Of a stretch of DNA of 64,000 bases, positions 7,846 to 16,675 are shown piece after piece (the stretch's first letter is position 1; the number at the start of each line of letters is the position of its first letter). The position numbers and the translations under genes were made by a program. The notes under the pieces were generated by a model, which worked only from the letters and a program-made list of their open reading frames with translations, searched no databases and had not been told where the DNA came from. Source of the DNA: JBKECO01 sp047974745 (GTDB taxonomy: Bacteria > Bacillota > Clostridia > Lachnospirales > Lachnospiraceae). The stretch is taken from NCBI GenBank assembly GCA_047974745.1, contig JBKECO010000011.1:1-64000 (forward strand), in the 5' to 3' direction.

Positions 7846-8937
7846 TTATTCCACCTCCGTGATTATGACTGCATCACTTACTTCTCTGCCTCCGCTTGCC
7901 GGCTGATTTACATAAGTATCGTTGAATGTCATCTCTGAGGATTTACCGCCATCCAGGTTATATGCAGTGGTACATCCGAGTTCTTCCATCAGTGCTGAAA
8001 GCTGTGTCAGTGTCATGCCTTCCGAATATCCACTCTGTCTTCCATCTACGACTACAAAGCAGTAATGTCCTGGCTCATAATAACCAATAGCTGTTCTCGG
8101 ATTAACACTGGCCATATGTCCGTCAGAGGTGAACTCCGTCATACTTCCTGAGCTTTCATCCAATAGTTCCGGTCCAAAGCTCCATGCCTGCCAGGCGCCA
8201 TTTGCAATCGCTTCATCAATATCAAATTCATCGGCCGAATAAGTCACCATGGTGCCGTCATAGTACAGGACACAGACATCCGAACCATTTACAGTATCGC
8301 GGTAAACAACGCCATTTCGAATCACAACGCCATCACTTCCATTTCCATAATAGTCACCGTTTATTGCAAGAAGTGCGCTTAGATCTTCATCCATTCCCAA
8401 TACAGAGTCTGTATAGCCGACTCCATATGTATCATCTGCAAATCCTGTCTGCAGGCATTCAATATCTGCCACATAGATGTCCGCCACATAATAGGTAATA
8501 ATATCGCTTCCTGAGCCCTGTGTATACTGAGTCACTGTAATAGAGATATTTGAGCTGCTGTAAGTCGTATCCGTAGACACCACCTCATCTGTAAAATACT
8601 CTGCAAATTTTTCGGACCAATCTGCAGAGGATGCTGTTGTCTCAGCAGCAGAATCTGAACTATCAGTAGAGGTCACATCTGTCGCCACTGTATCTGACGA
8701 TGCTGTGGTATCTGTCGCAGATGCAACGGTTGTTGCGGTGGATTCAGTTGAGGTTGTACTGGTCGAGGTCGTATTCTCAATCACGATACCTGCACTTGTA
8801 AGTGTACGTTCTGTTCGATAATTGAGCTGGTAAAAACTACCGACATACAGTGCTGCAATCAAAAGATCAGTAACTAGCAATACCGGAATTGGAACTCTTT
8901 TCTTTCTTTTTTTCGTATTATTTTTGGGTGCGCTCAT
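7846..8937 (-). CDS. Membrane-anchored phosphodiester glycosidase (NAGPA domain)
   Basis: This is a 363-aa protein with a basic N-terminus and one membrane helix at about residues 18-38. A Ser/Thr-rich linker runs from about 48 to 108, followed by an extracytoplasmic NAGPA/DUF2233-type catalytic domain. Family features are LLAINGDYYGNGSDGVVIRNG, NPRTAIGYYEPGHYCFVVVDG, and the hallmark YNLDGGKSSEM near the C-terminus. The family cleaves GlcNAc-1-phosphodiester bonds, or acts in exopolysaccharide or teichoic-acid-type glycan processing. The actual bacterial substrate is not known here. It lies 13 bp after the GT2-GtrA gene, suggesting one surface-glycan operon. Confidence 0.85.
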   Translation of the reverse strand: MSAPKNNTKKRKKRVPIPVLLVTDLLIAALYVGSFYQLNYRTERTLTSAGIVIENTTSTSTTSTESTATTVASATDTTASSDTVATDVTSTDSSDSAAETTASSADWSEKFAEYFTDEVVSTDTTYSSSNISITVTQYTQGSGSDIITYYVADIYVADIECLQTGFADDTYGVGYTDSVLGMDEDLSALLAINGDYYGNGSDGVVIRNGVVYRDTVNGSDVCVLYYDGTMVTYSADEFDIDEAIANGAWQAWSFGPELLDESSGSMTEFTSDGHMASVNPRTAIGYYEPGHYCFVVVDGRQSGYSEGMTLTQLSALMEELGCTTAYNLDGGKSSEMTFNDTYVNQPASGGREVSDAVIITEVE

Positions 8938-8950
8938 TATTTTCTCCTTC

Positions 8951-10039
8951 TTACCTGTATTCCACCGAATGAAGTCTCGTGTATACCGGCACTTCCTTTC
9001 TGGTACGAAAAATCAATAGCTTCTGTACTGTAAAGCTAATCATGAATAATGTGATCTCCGTGATCAGCTTTGCATACCCTTCAGGTACAAGAAGGATCGT
9101 ATTTAAAATATAGAGCAGACTTGTATTTAACACCAGGATCACACCTGCTAGTGCTGTATACTGCATTGCCGATCTGAGGCGATTCGACTTCTGCTTGAAC
9201 ACATAGGTGCTGTTCAGATGGTAGTTAAAGGCGGCACTCAGCAATCTTGCACCGATATTACCTGCGATCAATGCCACCGCTGACGACAATCCCAAAAATC
9301 CGGCCAAAGCCACCATTGGAAAGAAAAGAATGTAGTCCACCAAAAAACTTAAAAAGGATGCCCCTGAAAATAGGAGAAGATTTCCATAGATTCGGAAGGA
9401 ATCCTTTACTGCACGGAAATGCGAACAACTATTATCCGCATCATGATAGATTGTCTCGATCACGACTTCACCAATTTTAATTTTTTGTTTTACCAGAACA
9501 AAGAGCATGTTCAGTTCATATTCATATCGTTCTCCTTTGATCTCCAGCAGACTTGGGATCAAGGAGGATCGAAATGCACGAAGGCCTGTTTGTGTATCTG
9601 AAATCGTCATTCCGCTGAGCAGACCAAATACTTGCTTTGTAATCAGATTTCCAGCTCTTGATTTGAAGGGAATAGCCTTCGAAAATGACCTGCACCCAAG
9701 CACCATATCGTCGTTTCCCATTTCCAGTTTTGCAAGTAGTCGAAATGCATCCTTTGGGACATGCTGACCATCTGCATCCAGCATTACGATATTCCTGCAC
9801 TCAGGAAAAGACTCTTTTATATACAGCATTGCTGTTTTTAAAGCCATGCCCTTGCCCATATTTTTTTCATGCGAAAGTATGGTCGCCTGTCCTTTGAGAA
9901 GCTCAAATATATGTTCTGTTTCCATATGGCTTCCATCATTCACTACAATAATTTCATTCACATTTCCAAATAGCAGTTCTTCCACTAAATGCAGAAGTTT
10001 TTCGTCCGGATCATAAGCCGGTATAATTGCAATATTCAT
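8951..10039 (-). CDS. GT2 glycosyltransferase fused to a GtrA-like flippase domain
   Basis: This is a 362-aa fusion protein. Residues 1 to about 215 are a GT-A fold family 2 glycosyltransferase of the dolichyl/undecaprenyl-phosphate sugar synthase type, with NDGS at 34-37, the metal-binding LDADGQ (Asp88, Asp90) and a SDTQTGLRAF acceptor loop. Residues 230-345 hold four hydrophobic helices with the GtrA pattern (LVDYILFF and NYHLNSTYVFK). Such fusions make a lipid-linked sugar and help move it across the membrane for decorating surface polymers. The start at 10039 follows GAGAGGAG; a longer frame upstream would overlap the MATE gene and is not used. Confidence 0.87.
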   Translation of the reverse strand: MNIAIIPAYDPDEKLLHLVEELLFGNVNEIIVVNDGSHMETEHIFELLKGQATILSHEKNMGKGMALKTAMLYIKESFPECRNIVMLDADGQHVPKDAFRLLAKLEMGNDDMVLGCRSFSKAIPFKSRAGNLITKQVFGLLSGMTISDTQTGLRAFRSSLIPSLLEIKGERYEYELNMLFVLVKQKIKIGEVVIETIYHDADNSCSHFRAVKDSFRIYGNLLLFSGASFLSFLVDYILFFPMVALAGFLGLSSAVALIAGNIGARLLSAAFNYHLNSTYVFKQKSNRLRSAMQYTALAGVILVLNTSLLYILNTILLVPEGYAKLITEITLFMISFTVQKLLIFRTRKEVPVYTRLHSVEYR

Positions 10040-10128
10040 AGAGATACTCCTCTCGATATACGGTTCGCTTTTTCTTAGCTGCAACCTTAGTATAGAGCAG
10101 TATCTTAAAATGGAATTAAAATGAATTT

Positions 10129-11520
10129 TTATTTTTTTGTAAGTACTGTCACCCACTTATAGGTACGTACTCTCAGGGATGTCGGTATGCATTTAAAGAT
10201 CTGATCCGACTGCAATGCAATAACGACGATGGCAATTGGCATATGCCAGTAAAAAGCAGTCAAAAATGAAAGCGGCATTACGATCCCCCAGACGCTGATC
10301 AGATTCATGATCAGAGTGAACTTGGCATCACCGCCTCCTCTTATAATTCCCATACTCACTGGCATCTGATAGGACATTCCCACCATGATGAATGCCATGA
10401 TTACCATGAGCTGGTCTGCTAAGATCATTGCCTCAGAATTCAGAGAATAAAATGATAGGATAAATCCTCTGCTGATAAACAGCAGCACTCCAAGGACCAG
10501 GCCGATCATGACATCAAGAACCTGCAATGTCCTCGCATCCGACTTGACACGAGCCATATTCCCTGTTCCGATACTGATACCGATCATAACCGAGGACACG
10601 GAACTCAGTGCGACCACGACCACCTTCAAATACTGGTAAAAGGTAGTAGCTACAGAATTTGCAGCGATTGCATTTGAAGAAAGATGCCCTAGGATCGCAG
10701 TCTGCATCGGAACAGACACCGCCCATAGGATCTGGGAAAAAAATACTGCAATAAATATCTTATTATAATTCTTTTTCACATGGAGTATTTCATCTTTTTT
10801 CAATTCCTTTTCTGAACTGATCCTGACTTTTTTTCTGACTTGAAGCTTACGATCCACAAAAATCAGATAGAAAAGAACAACCGATAATTCGATCCCACGT
10901 GCAATACAGGTTCCGATGGCTGCTCCTCGCACTCCCATTTCCGGCATATTCCCTTTACCAAAAATAAGCAAATAATTGATTCCAACATTGATCACCAGGG
11001 AAATGGATGCCATATAAAATGCGATCCGGACTGTACCGACACTACGCAATGCGAATATAAGGATATTTGTGATCATGAATAGCAGGAAACTCCATCTTAC
11101 AATGGAAAGATAGGCAGCTCCCTCACTTATGATAGCCGCATCCTTTGTAAAGAGCTCCAGGATCTGAACGGGAAATATACTAATAACTGCAAAGATCGGG
11201 ATTCCTATAATGGCACTCCATTTAAATGCTTCCTTCATAACACTGCGAATCGGCGCCACCCTTTTTTCACCCCAGTATTGTGAGGATAGTACGATCAGAC
11301 TATCTCCCAGTGCCAGTGATATCTGCTGAACCAAAAAGTAGATCTGATTGACTGTTGCAGCTCCGGCCAGTGCGTCCTGGCTATAGGCTCCCAGCATCAT
11401 ATTGTCGGCCATATTTACACTATAGGCAATCACGTTCTGCAGGCTGACTATGATCAGCATTCGAAATAGGTTCTTATAGAAATTTCTGTCTCTTGTAAAA
11501 AATGTCGCATTCGAATCCAT
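10129..11520 (-). CDS. MATE-family multidrug/cation antiporter
   Basis: This is a 463-aa inner-membrane protein with twelve predicted helices in two homologous halves. The N-terminal SLQNVIAYSVNMADNMMLGAYS and the LAGAATVNQI stretch are typical of MATE transporters, as is the second-half GHLSSNAIAANSVATTFYQ. It would export organic cations, drugs or metabolites in exchange for Na+ or H+. AGGAG precedes the ATG by nine to ten bases. It is followed after 89 bp by the GT2-GtrA gene on the same strand; whether they share a transcript is unclear. The transported substrate cannot be read from sequence. Confidence 0.9.
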   Translation of the reverse strand: MDSNATFFTRDRNFYKNLFRMLIIVSLQNVIAYSVNMADNMMLGAYSQDALAGAATVNQIYFLVQQISLALGDSLIVLSSQYWGEKRVAPIRSVMKEAFKWSAIIGIPIFAVISIFPVQILELFTKDAAIISEGAAYLSIVRWSFLLFMITNILIFALRSVGTVRIAFYMASISLVINVGINYLLIFGKGNMPEMGVRGAAIGTCIARGIELSVVLFYLIFVDRKLQVRKKVRISSEKELKKDEILHVKKNYNKIFIAVFFSQILWAVSVPMQTAILGHLSSNAIAANSVATTFYQYLKVVVVALSSVSSVMIGISIGTGNMARVKSDARTLQVLDVMIGLVLGVLLFISRGFILSFYSLNSEAMILADQLMVIMAFIMVGMSYQMPVSMGIIRGGGDAKFTLIMNLISVWGIVMPLSFLTAFYWHMPIAIVVIALQSDQIFKCIPTSLRVRTYKWVTVLTKK

Positions 11521-11577
11521 TCTCTCTCACTCCTTCATATTGCCCCATTTTATCATGTTCCTGATTTCAAGGTAAAG

Positions 11578-11610
11578 AAAAAACTGATACGCTGCAGGTA
11601 CCAGTTTTTT
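11578..11610 (-). terminator. Terminator of the NuoG/NuoF-like operon
   Basis: AAAAAACTG-A-TAC and GTA-C-CAGTTTTTT form a stem around a 7-base loop. On the minus strand it ends in six T, 15 bp after the stop codon of the NuoF-like gene. Confidence 0.8.
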
Positions 11611-11624
11611 CAGAACCAGATTAC

Positions 11625-12839
11625 TTATTTCTTGAATTTTCCGACTTTCATCAGTCTGTTCGGCAGCTTTGGAATTTTACCACTGGTCTGCATGATCGCT
11701 TCCTCGGGACAGGCAGAAATACAATTTCCACATTTTGTGCAGTCGAATTCATCGATCATATGTATATGACCGGTTTTTCCAATGATACAATTCACTGGGC
11801 ATGCATCCATGCACTCCCCGCAGCCCGTACAGATATGCGGGTCGATATACACCTGCTGGGCAGAAAAGCATTTTTTTGCAGGGCATTTCTTTTTCTTAAT
11901 ATGGAGATTATATTCCTCTTCAAAAAGATCCATGGCGGATAATGCAATTTCGAATGCATTCTCTCCCACTGAGCATTGGGTCGAAAACCGCATTGCATCA
12001 CCGATTTCCTTTGACAGTGCCTTGAATTCTATTTTTCCCCGACCCTGCGTGATCTCATTTTGCATATATTCCAGCTGCAGCAGTCCTTCTCTACAGAACA
12101 CACAGGTACCACAGGACTGCCTTCTGCTCTCCAGAAGATTTTTCTGCGTCAGAGAAACAATGCAGTCATTTGCAGTAATGAAATTCAAGACTCCATTAGG
12201 TACTCCTGCTTCTTCGACTGTCATTTCCCCCGCCTCGGCACCTAGAAAACGATAGCCTGTCTGTATCGCCTTTATGGCATTCAAATCCCTTAATTCTGAA
12301 ATTTTTGTTGAAGCTGTGACCTTCTGCAGATCAGCTCCATCAATAGAGATATAGATTCCGGAGGGATCCTTCCCCAGGAAAGCTTCCCCGACATTCAGCA
12401 TCGTGATCATATGATGGATGGAGGCGCCGGGATAATTTCTGCGGGTAATGATTCCTTCTGCAAGCAAAACACCGTGCGCCTTTGCCAGTGGAGCCCATTC
12501 CTCCTTCAAATCTTTCCGGTAATCCGGGATATGCAGAATCTTCACATCGGTATTCAATGCTTTCGCCGTTATATCGATCCCCCCAAAAAAGACCTCAGGT
12601 TCCTGTCTGACCGCCTGCAAAAGAACCCCTGCCGTATCTGCGTTATCGAGCCCCACCACGAGCTGAACTGGCCGTAATGCCCTGGAGCTGTCTGCAATTG
12701 CAGTTTGAAATTCATCCATCAGCTCTTTCGATCCGAGTCCATATTCTCTCAGTCGGAGCTGTCCGATGCGATCCAGTGCTTCTTCCGCTGTGACGGTCTC
12801 TATCTGAACTGCTTTTTCGATCTGTAGTTCTGCACTCAT
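11625..12839 (-). CDS. NuoF-like iron-sulfur subunit without FMN motif, ferredoxin tail
   Basis: This is a 404-aa protein related to the NADH-binding NuoF/HydB subunit. The single [4Fe-4S] site is intact (SCGTCVFCREG with Cys243, 246, 249, and Cys289). A C-terminal double [4Fe-4S] ferredoxin is also intact (CTGCGECMDAC from 337, CTKCGNCISAC from 367). The FMN/NADH motifs expected near residues 55-100 (GRGGAGFPTG and NGDEGEPG) are absent. This part instead reads VVGLDNADTAGVL, so it probably no longer binds NADH itself. It overlaps its upstream partner by one base (TAATG), which implies translational coupling and a stable two-subunit complex that passes electrons to an unknown acceptor. The start at 12839 follows GGGAGGAAG. 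Confidence 0.82.
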   Translation of the reverse strand: MSAELQIEKAVQIETVTAEEALDRIGQLRLREYGLGSKELMDEFQTAIADSSRALRPVQLVVGLDNADTAGVLLQAVRQEPEVFFGGIDITAKALNTDVKILHIPDYRKDLKEEWAPLAKAHGVLLAEGIITRRNYPGASIHHMITMLNVGEAFLGKDPSGIYISIDGADLQKVTASTKISELRDLNAIKAIQTGYRFLGAEAGEMTVEEAGVPNGVLNFITANDCIVSLTQKNLLESRRQSCGTCVFCREGLLQLEYMQNEITQGRGKIEFKALSKEIGDAMRFSTQCSVGENAFEIALSAMDLFEEEYNLHIKKKKCPAKKCFSAQQVYIDPHICTGCGECMDACPVNCIIGKTGHIHMIDEFDCTKCGNCISACPEEAIMQTSGKIPKLPNRLMKVGKFKK

Positions 12840-14956
12840 TATACTTCCTCCCTGACTTCCTGAAACTCTGACCATATTCTCGGTGAAGAGATCTTCAGTC
12901 TCAGATCGCACTGCAGACATCTTGATGTCTCCCCGCAGATATCCAAATCACAAATACCCTGGTCGATCAGCTCAAAATTATCACTTCTGCGTTCCGCAGA
13001 CAGGACACTTGTCCCTCTTCTTTGTTCATATCCGAACCCAGCTTCTCTTCCGATCCAGTCATCTTTTATTTGATCTGGAGCAAATTTTTCAGAGATATCC
13101 CCATCTCCGCCCAGAAAGCGATCAATTTCTGATGCCGCCTCTCTGCCGGATGCGATCGCCATAATGACTGATTTTGTACCATATACTACATCACCACACG
13201 CAAACACATTATCAATTTCTGTCTGCAGCGAATCCTGTTTCACAGCAATATACCCACCACCACTCTGAGGCAGTCCCAGAGCCTCGGCAAGATCCGGCTT
13301 TTGACCTACTGCAAATATGACGGTATCCGCATCGATATGAAGCTCGGATCCTTCTTCCTTCTGAATGACCGGTCTTCTGTTTTCATCAAAGGAAAAATCC
13401 AGAACATTCATAAAATCAACACCTGTAACAGTAGTCGTTCCACTGATTTTTTCAAAAGTCTTGGCGGGATGTAAAAGGATTCCCTCTTCCTGTCCCTGCT
13501 GGATCTCCTCGAGATCCGCTGTCATGGTATCCTGTGTCTCAAGACAGGCCAGATGTACTTCTTTTGCACCAAGTCTTTTTGCAGTTCTGGCACAGTCAAA
13601 TGCAACATTCCCTCCTCCGAGAACTACGACTTTTTCTCCCATACCTGTATTTTTTCCCATACTTGCTTCACGAAGAAAATCTGTATTCAGCAGAACCTGT
13701 TCCAAAGAATTTCCCTCTATGGGAAGTCGGATTCCCTTGTGGCTTCCGACTGCTGACAGTACGGCGTCAAATTCTTTCGAAAGACTGGCATAATCTGTAA
13801 CCTTTACATTGGTCTCTACTTTGATTCCGATTTCCTCAAGTTGTGCGCACTCCTCAGCAATGACCTCTCTCGGCAGACGGTAGGATGGAATTCCATAGCG
13901 GGTCATTCCGCCGAGATCTGGCAGGGCTTCTTTTATCGTTACATCATATCCCAGCTTTTTCAAATGGAACGCTGCTGTCATACCTGATGGTCCCCCACCG
14001 ACAACACAGACACTTTTCCCTGTTTCAGGCTTCTGCTTTCCCTTCCCTTTCCAGTAACTGCCGGTATCTCTTTCTGCAATATAACGTTTGATATTACGAA
14101 TCGACATCGGATCATTGACAGATCTTCGTTTACATTCTGCTTCACACACATGTGAACAGATGTAACCCAGCGTTTTGGGGAACTGGACCTTTTCCCGGAT
14201 CACTGCGCCTGCCTCATCATATCTTCCTTCTTTGGCAAAACGGATATATCGCGGAACATCGGTATGGGCAGGACAGGCATAACGACAGGGAATATAGGCA
14301 TCCTCTTTTTTCAGCCCACTATCCAGAAGCTGCATTTTATCACGAATCGTACCTGTGGGACATACTTCGGCACATGCTCCGCAGAAGCGACAGTCTGCAT
14401 CCTTTAGTGTCTTATTATGCAGTGTTCCAATATAAGACTCCAATTCCTTTTTATTATACTGGAGCACTTTGACACCTCGCATTTCATTACAAGCCCTGAC
14501 ACAACGGCCGCATAATACACAACGGTTCATATCGTGGACCAAAAGTGGATTTGCATCCTGAGGCTTGAATCCTTTGGTCCTCATCTTCATTCTGCCAGTC
14601 TTTGGTCCAATATACTGGATCAGTGTCTGAAGTTCACAGTTGCCATACTTTGGACAGCCTGTGCATTCTTCAGGGTGTCCTGTCAAAAGCAGTTCAAGTG
14701 CAAGCATTCTGAGTTTTTTGATTTCTTCGTTGTTCGTACGAATGTTCAATCCGTCTTTTGCCTGTAAGGTACAGGAAGTCGTGACCCCCTTCTCTCCCTC
14801 CACTTCAACAATACACATTCGACAGGAACCTAAGGGATTCAGATCTTTGTGGTGGCAGAGATGAGGTATATAAATGCCTGCATCCAGCGCACATTCTAAT
14901 ATATTTTTCCCTTCTGGTACCTCTAATCTGGTTCCATCAATTGTTATTACTGCCAT
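12839..14956 (-). CDS. NuoG-type iron-sulfur / GltD-type FAD oxidoreductase fusion
   Basis: This is a 705-aa modular redox protein, probably cytoplasmic. Residues 1-80 carry a [2Fe-2S] site (Cys34, 45, 48, 62). His94-Cys98-Cys101-Cys107 is the His-Cys3 [4Fe-4S] site of NuoG and Fe-hydrogenases. Two [4Fe-4S] ferredoxin motifs follow (Cys146-156 and Cys189-199). From about 220 it is a GltD/NfnL-like flavoprotein, with Cys-rich entry (Cys224, 228, 267, 271, 275), FAD fold VCVVGGGPSG at 316-325, NAD(P)H fold VVVLGGGNVAFD at 443-454, and ACGDVVYGTKSVIMAIASG near the end. It would move electrons between NAD(P)H and ferredoxin-like carriers. The start at 14956 follows TGGAGGG. The physiological partner is not in the window. 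Confidence 0.87.
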   Translation of the reverse strand: MAVITIDGTRLEVPEGKNILECALDAGIYIPHLCHHKDLNPLGSCRMCIVEVEGEKGVTTSCTLQAKDGLNIRTNNEEIKKLRMLALELLLTGHPEECTGCPKYGNCELQTLIQYIGPKTGRMKMRTKGFKPQDANPLLVHDMNRCVLCGRCVRACNEMRGVKVLQYNKKELESYIGTLHNKTLKDADCRFCGACAEVCPTGTIRDKMQLLDSGLKKEDAYIPCRYACPAHTDVPRYIRFAKEGRYDEAGAVIREKVQFPKTLGYICSHVCEAECKRRSVNDPMSIRNIKRYIAERDTGSYWKGKGKQKPETGKSVCVVGGGPSGMTAAFHLKKLGYDVTIKEALPDLGGMTRYGIPSYRLPREVIAEECAQLEEIGIKVETNVKVTDYASLSKEFDAVLSAVGSHKGIRLPIEGNSLEQVLLNTDFLREASMGKNTGMGEKVVVLGGGNVAFDCARTAKRLGAKEVHLACLETQDTMTADLEEIQQGQEEGILLHPAKTFEKISGTTTVTGVDFMNVLDFSFDENRRPVIQKEEGSELHIDADTVIFAVGQKPDLAEALGLPQSGGGYIAVKQDSLQTEIDNVFACGDVVYGTKSVIMAIASGREAASEIDRFLGGDGDISEKFAPDQIKDDWIGREAGFGYEQRRGTSVLSAERRSDNFELIDQGICDLDICGETSRCLQCDLRLKISSPRIWSEFQEVREEV

Positions 14957-14976
14957 AGTGCCCTCCATCTTCAACC

Positions 14977-15098
14977 TTTGTCCAAATAAAATTTTGCTTT
15001 TGTTTAAAGTATAGCAGCATTTTAACAGATCCAATTCAAAACTTTGTCGAAATAAAAGCAAAAATTCGCATAGCAATTCAACATTTGTTCAATCAAAT
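14977..15098. repeat. Direct repeats in the divergent redox/PucR intergenic region
   Basis: TTTGTCCAAATAAAA (14977-14991) and TTTGTCGAAATAAAA (15043-15057) are near-identical 15-mers on the plus strand. A third, weaker copy TTTGTTCAATCAAAT starts at 15084 and contains ATTTG-TTCAAT-CAAAT symmetry. They sit between the redox operon and the PucR-type gene and are candidate regulator sites. A -10-like TATACT lies at 15103-15108. Confidence 0.5.
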
Positions 15099-15139
15099 AT
15101 GGTATACTTCGATTAAGAACAAATTCAGGAGGAATTCTA

Positions 15140-16675
15140 ATGGTATTAAAAGAAATCATGCAGCATTTCATTGACAGATTTCAATGTATGGTCATGAATC
15201 CCTACGACCCCATGTGTGAGATCTTCCGTATTGAAATCATCAATTCCACAACGATCTATAACACGCAGACCTTATATCTTTTGCCTATGGCGGAGAATGC
15301 TCCTGTCACTAAAGCACAGGAGCCGGAGGAAAGCTCACAACGATCCAACTTCAGTATTCCTGCTGACTGCATCTTTCTTACCGATGCTTCCCGAGCTCTC
15401 CCTGCTCATCCCGGAAGCATCCTGATCCAGCCATACCCTGATCAAATCGAAGCATTTCATTTTATCAATCACCTGTTCCAGGATCAGTCTGAATTTGTTT
15501 CAAAAGTCAGCACTATATATCAGATGATGAACGAACATGCATCACTGCCAGACATTCTTTCCACAGCCTCGAACTATTTCAATGGACCTGTATCCGTCTG
15601 TGATCCCAGCTATCAATTTCTAGCTACGACACTAGGATATCAGGAGGCAGATCGGTTTTTGGCAGAATCAGAGATTTTAAGCTTAAAACGCTATCATATC
15701 ATTGACCGGATCTATCGAAGTCTGGGCGCCTTCGAAAGCATTACACCGGATCATCCGGATCATAAGTGGATCTTTTGCGCAGTCAGGATTCGGGGAGTAA
15801 CGGTCGGATTTATTGCCATTTCACATGGTATCAAGGAAACAGACTCTTTTCTCCTGCAGTTAGCTTCTGTGACTGCTGAAGTGGTCTCGATCATCCTTGC
15901 AGAGGATGAACATCGCTTTTTACGGACCGAATATAACTACGAAGATTTTTTTATCGGCATGCTCGAGGGCAGATATCATGATGAAGCTTTACTGCGGTCA
16001 AGGATTCTGCTGTTCGACCGAAGATTCTACAAATATTTTTGTGTACTTTATCTGACTGCAACTAAAAAATCAGATTTAAGAACACTGCGCCAAAGACAGT
16101 TATCCTCGCTCAGACAGTACTATACGAACAGTATATCCGTCATCTATAAGGATGGTATCGTTCTTTTGCTAACACAGGATGCACCATCCATACTGAATGA
16201 AGCTTTGTTTTTTAAATTGAACGAATTCGCAAAACTGAACCATCTGACGATCGGCATGAGTCAGCCCTTTTCAAACATCTTAGAAACAGGGTTATATTTT
16301 CAACAGGCATATACTGCCCAGCAGATCGGCAGCACCCAGTTACCTGACGATCTTATTTATTCTGCATCGGATCTGCTTCCTTATTTTTTACTCAGCAGTC
16401 TGAGTCAGGCGGAGCTTTCCTCTGGTGTGCATTACCATTTACGACTGCTGAAGGACTTTGACGCAGCAAATCATACCTCACTTCTGCTCACCCTTCGCAT
16501 GTTCCTGCAAAATGGGCGAAACGCTGCTAAAACTGCTGAAACTATGGAGCTTCACAGGAGCACACTGTTTTACAGAATCAAAAAAATAGAAGATGTCCTG
16601 TCCATATCTCTGACTGACAGTCACCTTCTATTTCTATATGAATTATCGTTTATGACCTTGGATCACCTTGCTTAA
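15140..16675 (+). CDS. PucR/CdaR-type transcriptional regulator
   Basis: This is a 511-aa regulator. The N-terminal two thirds look like a sensory region with GAF-like and GGDEF-like GAF_PucR folds (FNGPVSVCDPSYQFLATT and YKYFCVLYLTA), without recognisable enzymatic motifs. The C-terminal 60 residues are the PucR helix-turn-helix, with LRMFLQNGRNAAKTAETM, LHRSTLFYRIKKIEDVL and a SLTD tail. Members sense purine, sugar-acid or other metabolites. Here the likely target is the divergent redox operon, through the repeats between them. AGGAGG lies seven bases before the ATG. Its stop codon overlaps the stop codon of the convergent flavoprotein gene by three bases. Confidence 0.85.
   Translation: MVLKEIMQHFIDRFQCMVMNPYDPMCEIFRIEIINSTTIYNTQTLYLLPMAENAPVTKAQEPEESSQRSNFSIPADCIFLTDASRALPAHPGSILIQPYPDQIEAFHFINHLFQDQSEFVSKVSTIYQMMNEHASLPDILSTASNYFNGPVSVCDPSYQFLATTLGYQEADRFLAESEILSLKRYHIIDRIYRSLGAFESITPDHPDHKWIFCAVRIRGVTVGFIAISHGIKETDSFLLQLASVTAEVVSIILAEDEHRFLRTEYNYEDFFIGMLEGRYHDEALLRSRILLFDRRFYKYFCVLYLTATKKSDLRTLRQRQLSSLRQYYTNSISVIYKDGIVLLLTQDAPSILNEALFFKLNEFAKLNHLTIGMSQPFSNILETGLYFQQAYTAQQIGSTQLPDDLIYSASDLLPYFLLSSLSQAELSSGVHYHLRLLKDFDAANHTSLLLTLRMFLQNGRNAAKTAETMELHRSTLFYRIKKIEDVLSISLTDSHLLFLYELSFMTLDHLA

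Noticed and set aside
11782..12255. Long open frame on the plus strand opposite the NuoF-like gene
   Set aside because: It is wholly inside a well-supported gene, has unusual composition and no ribosome binding site; similar frames opposite other genes were dismissed for the same reason.
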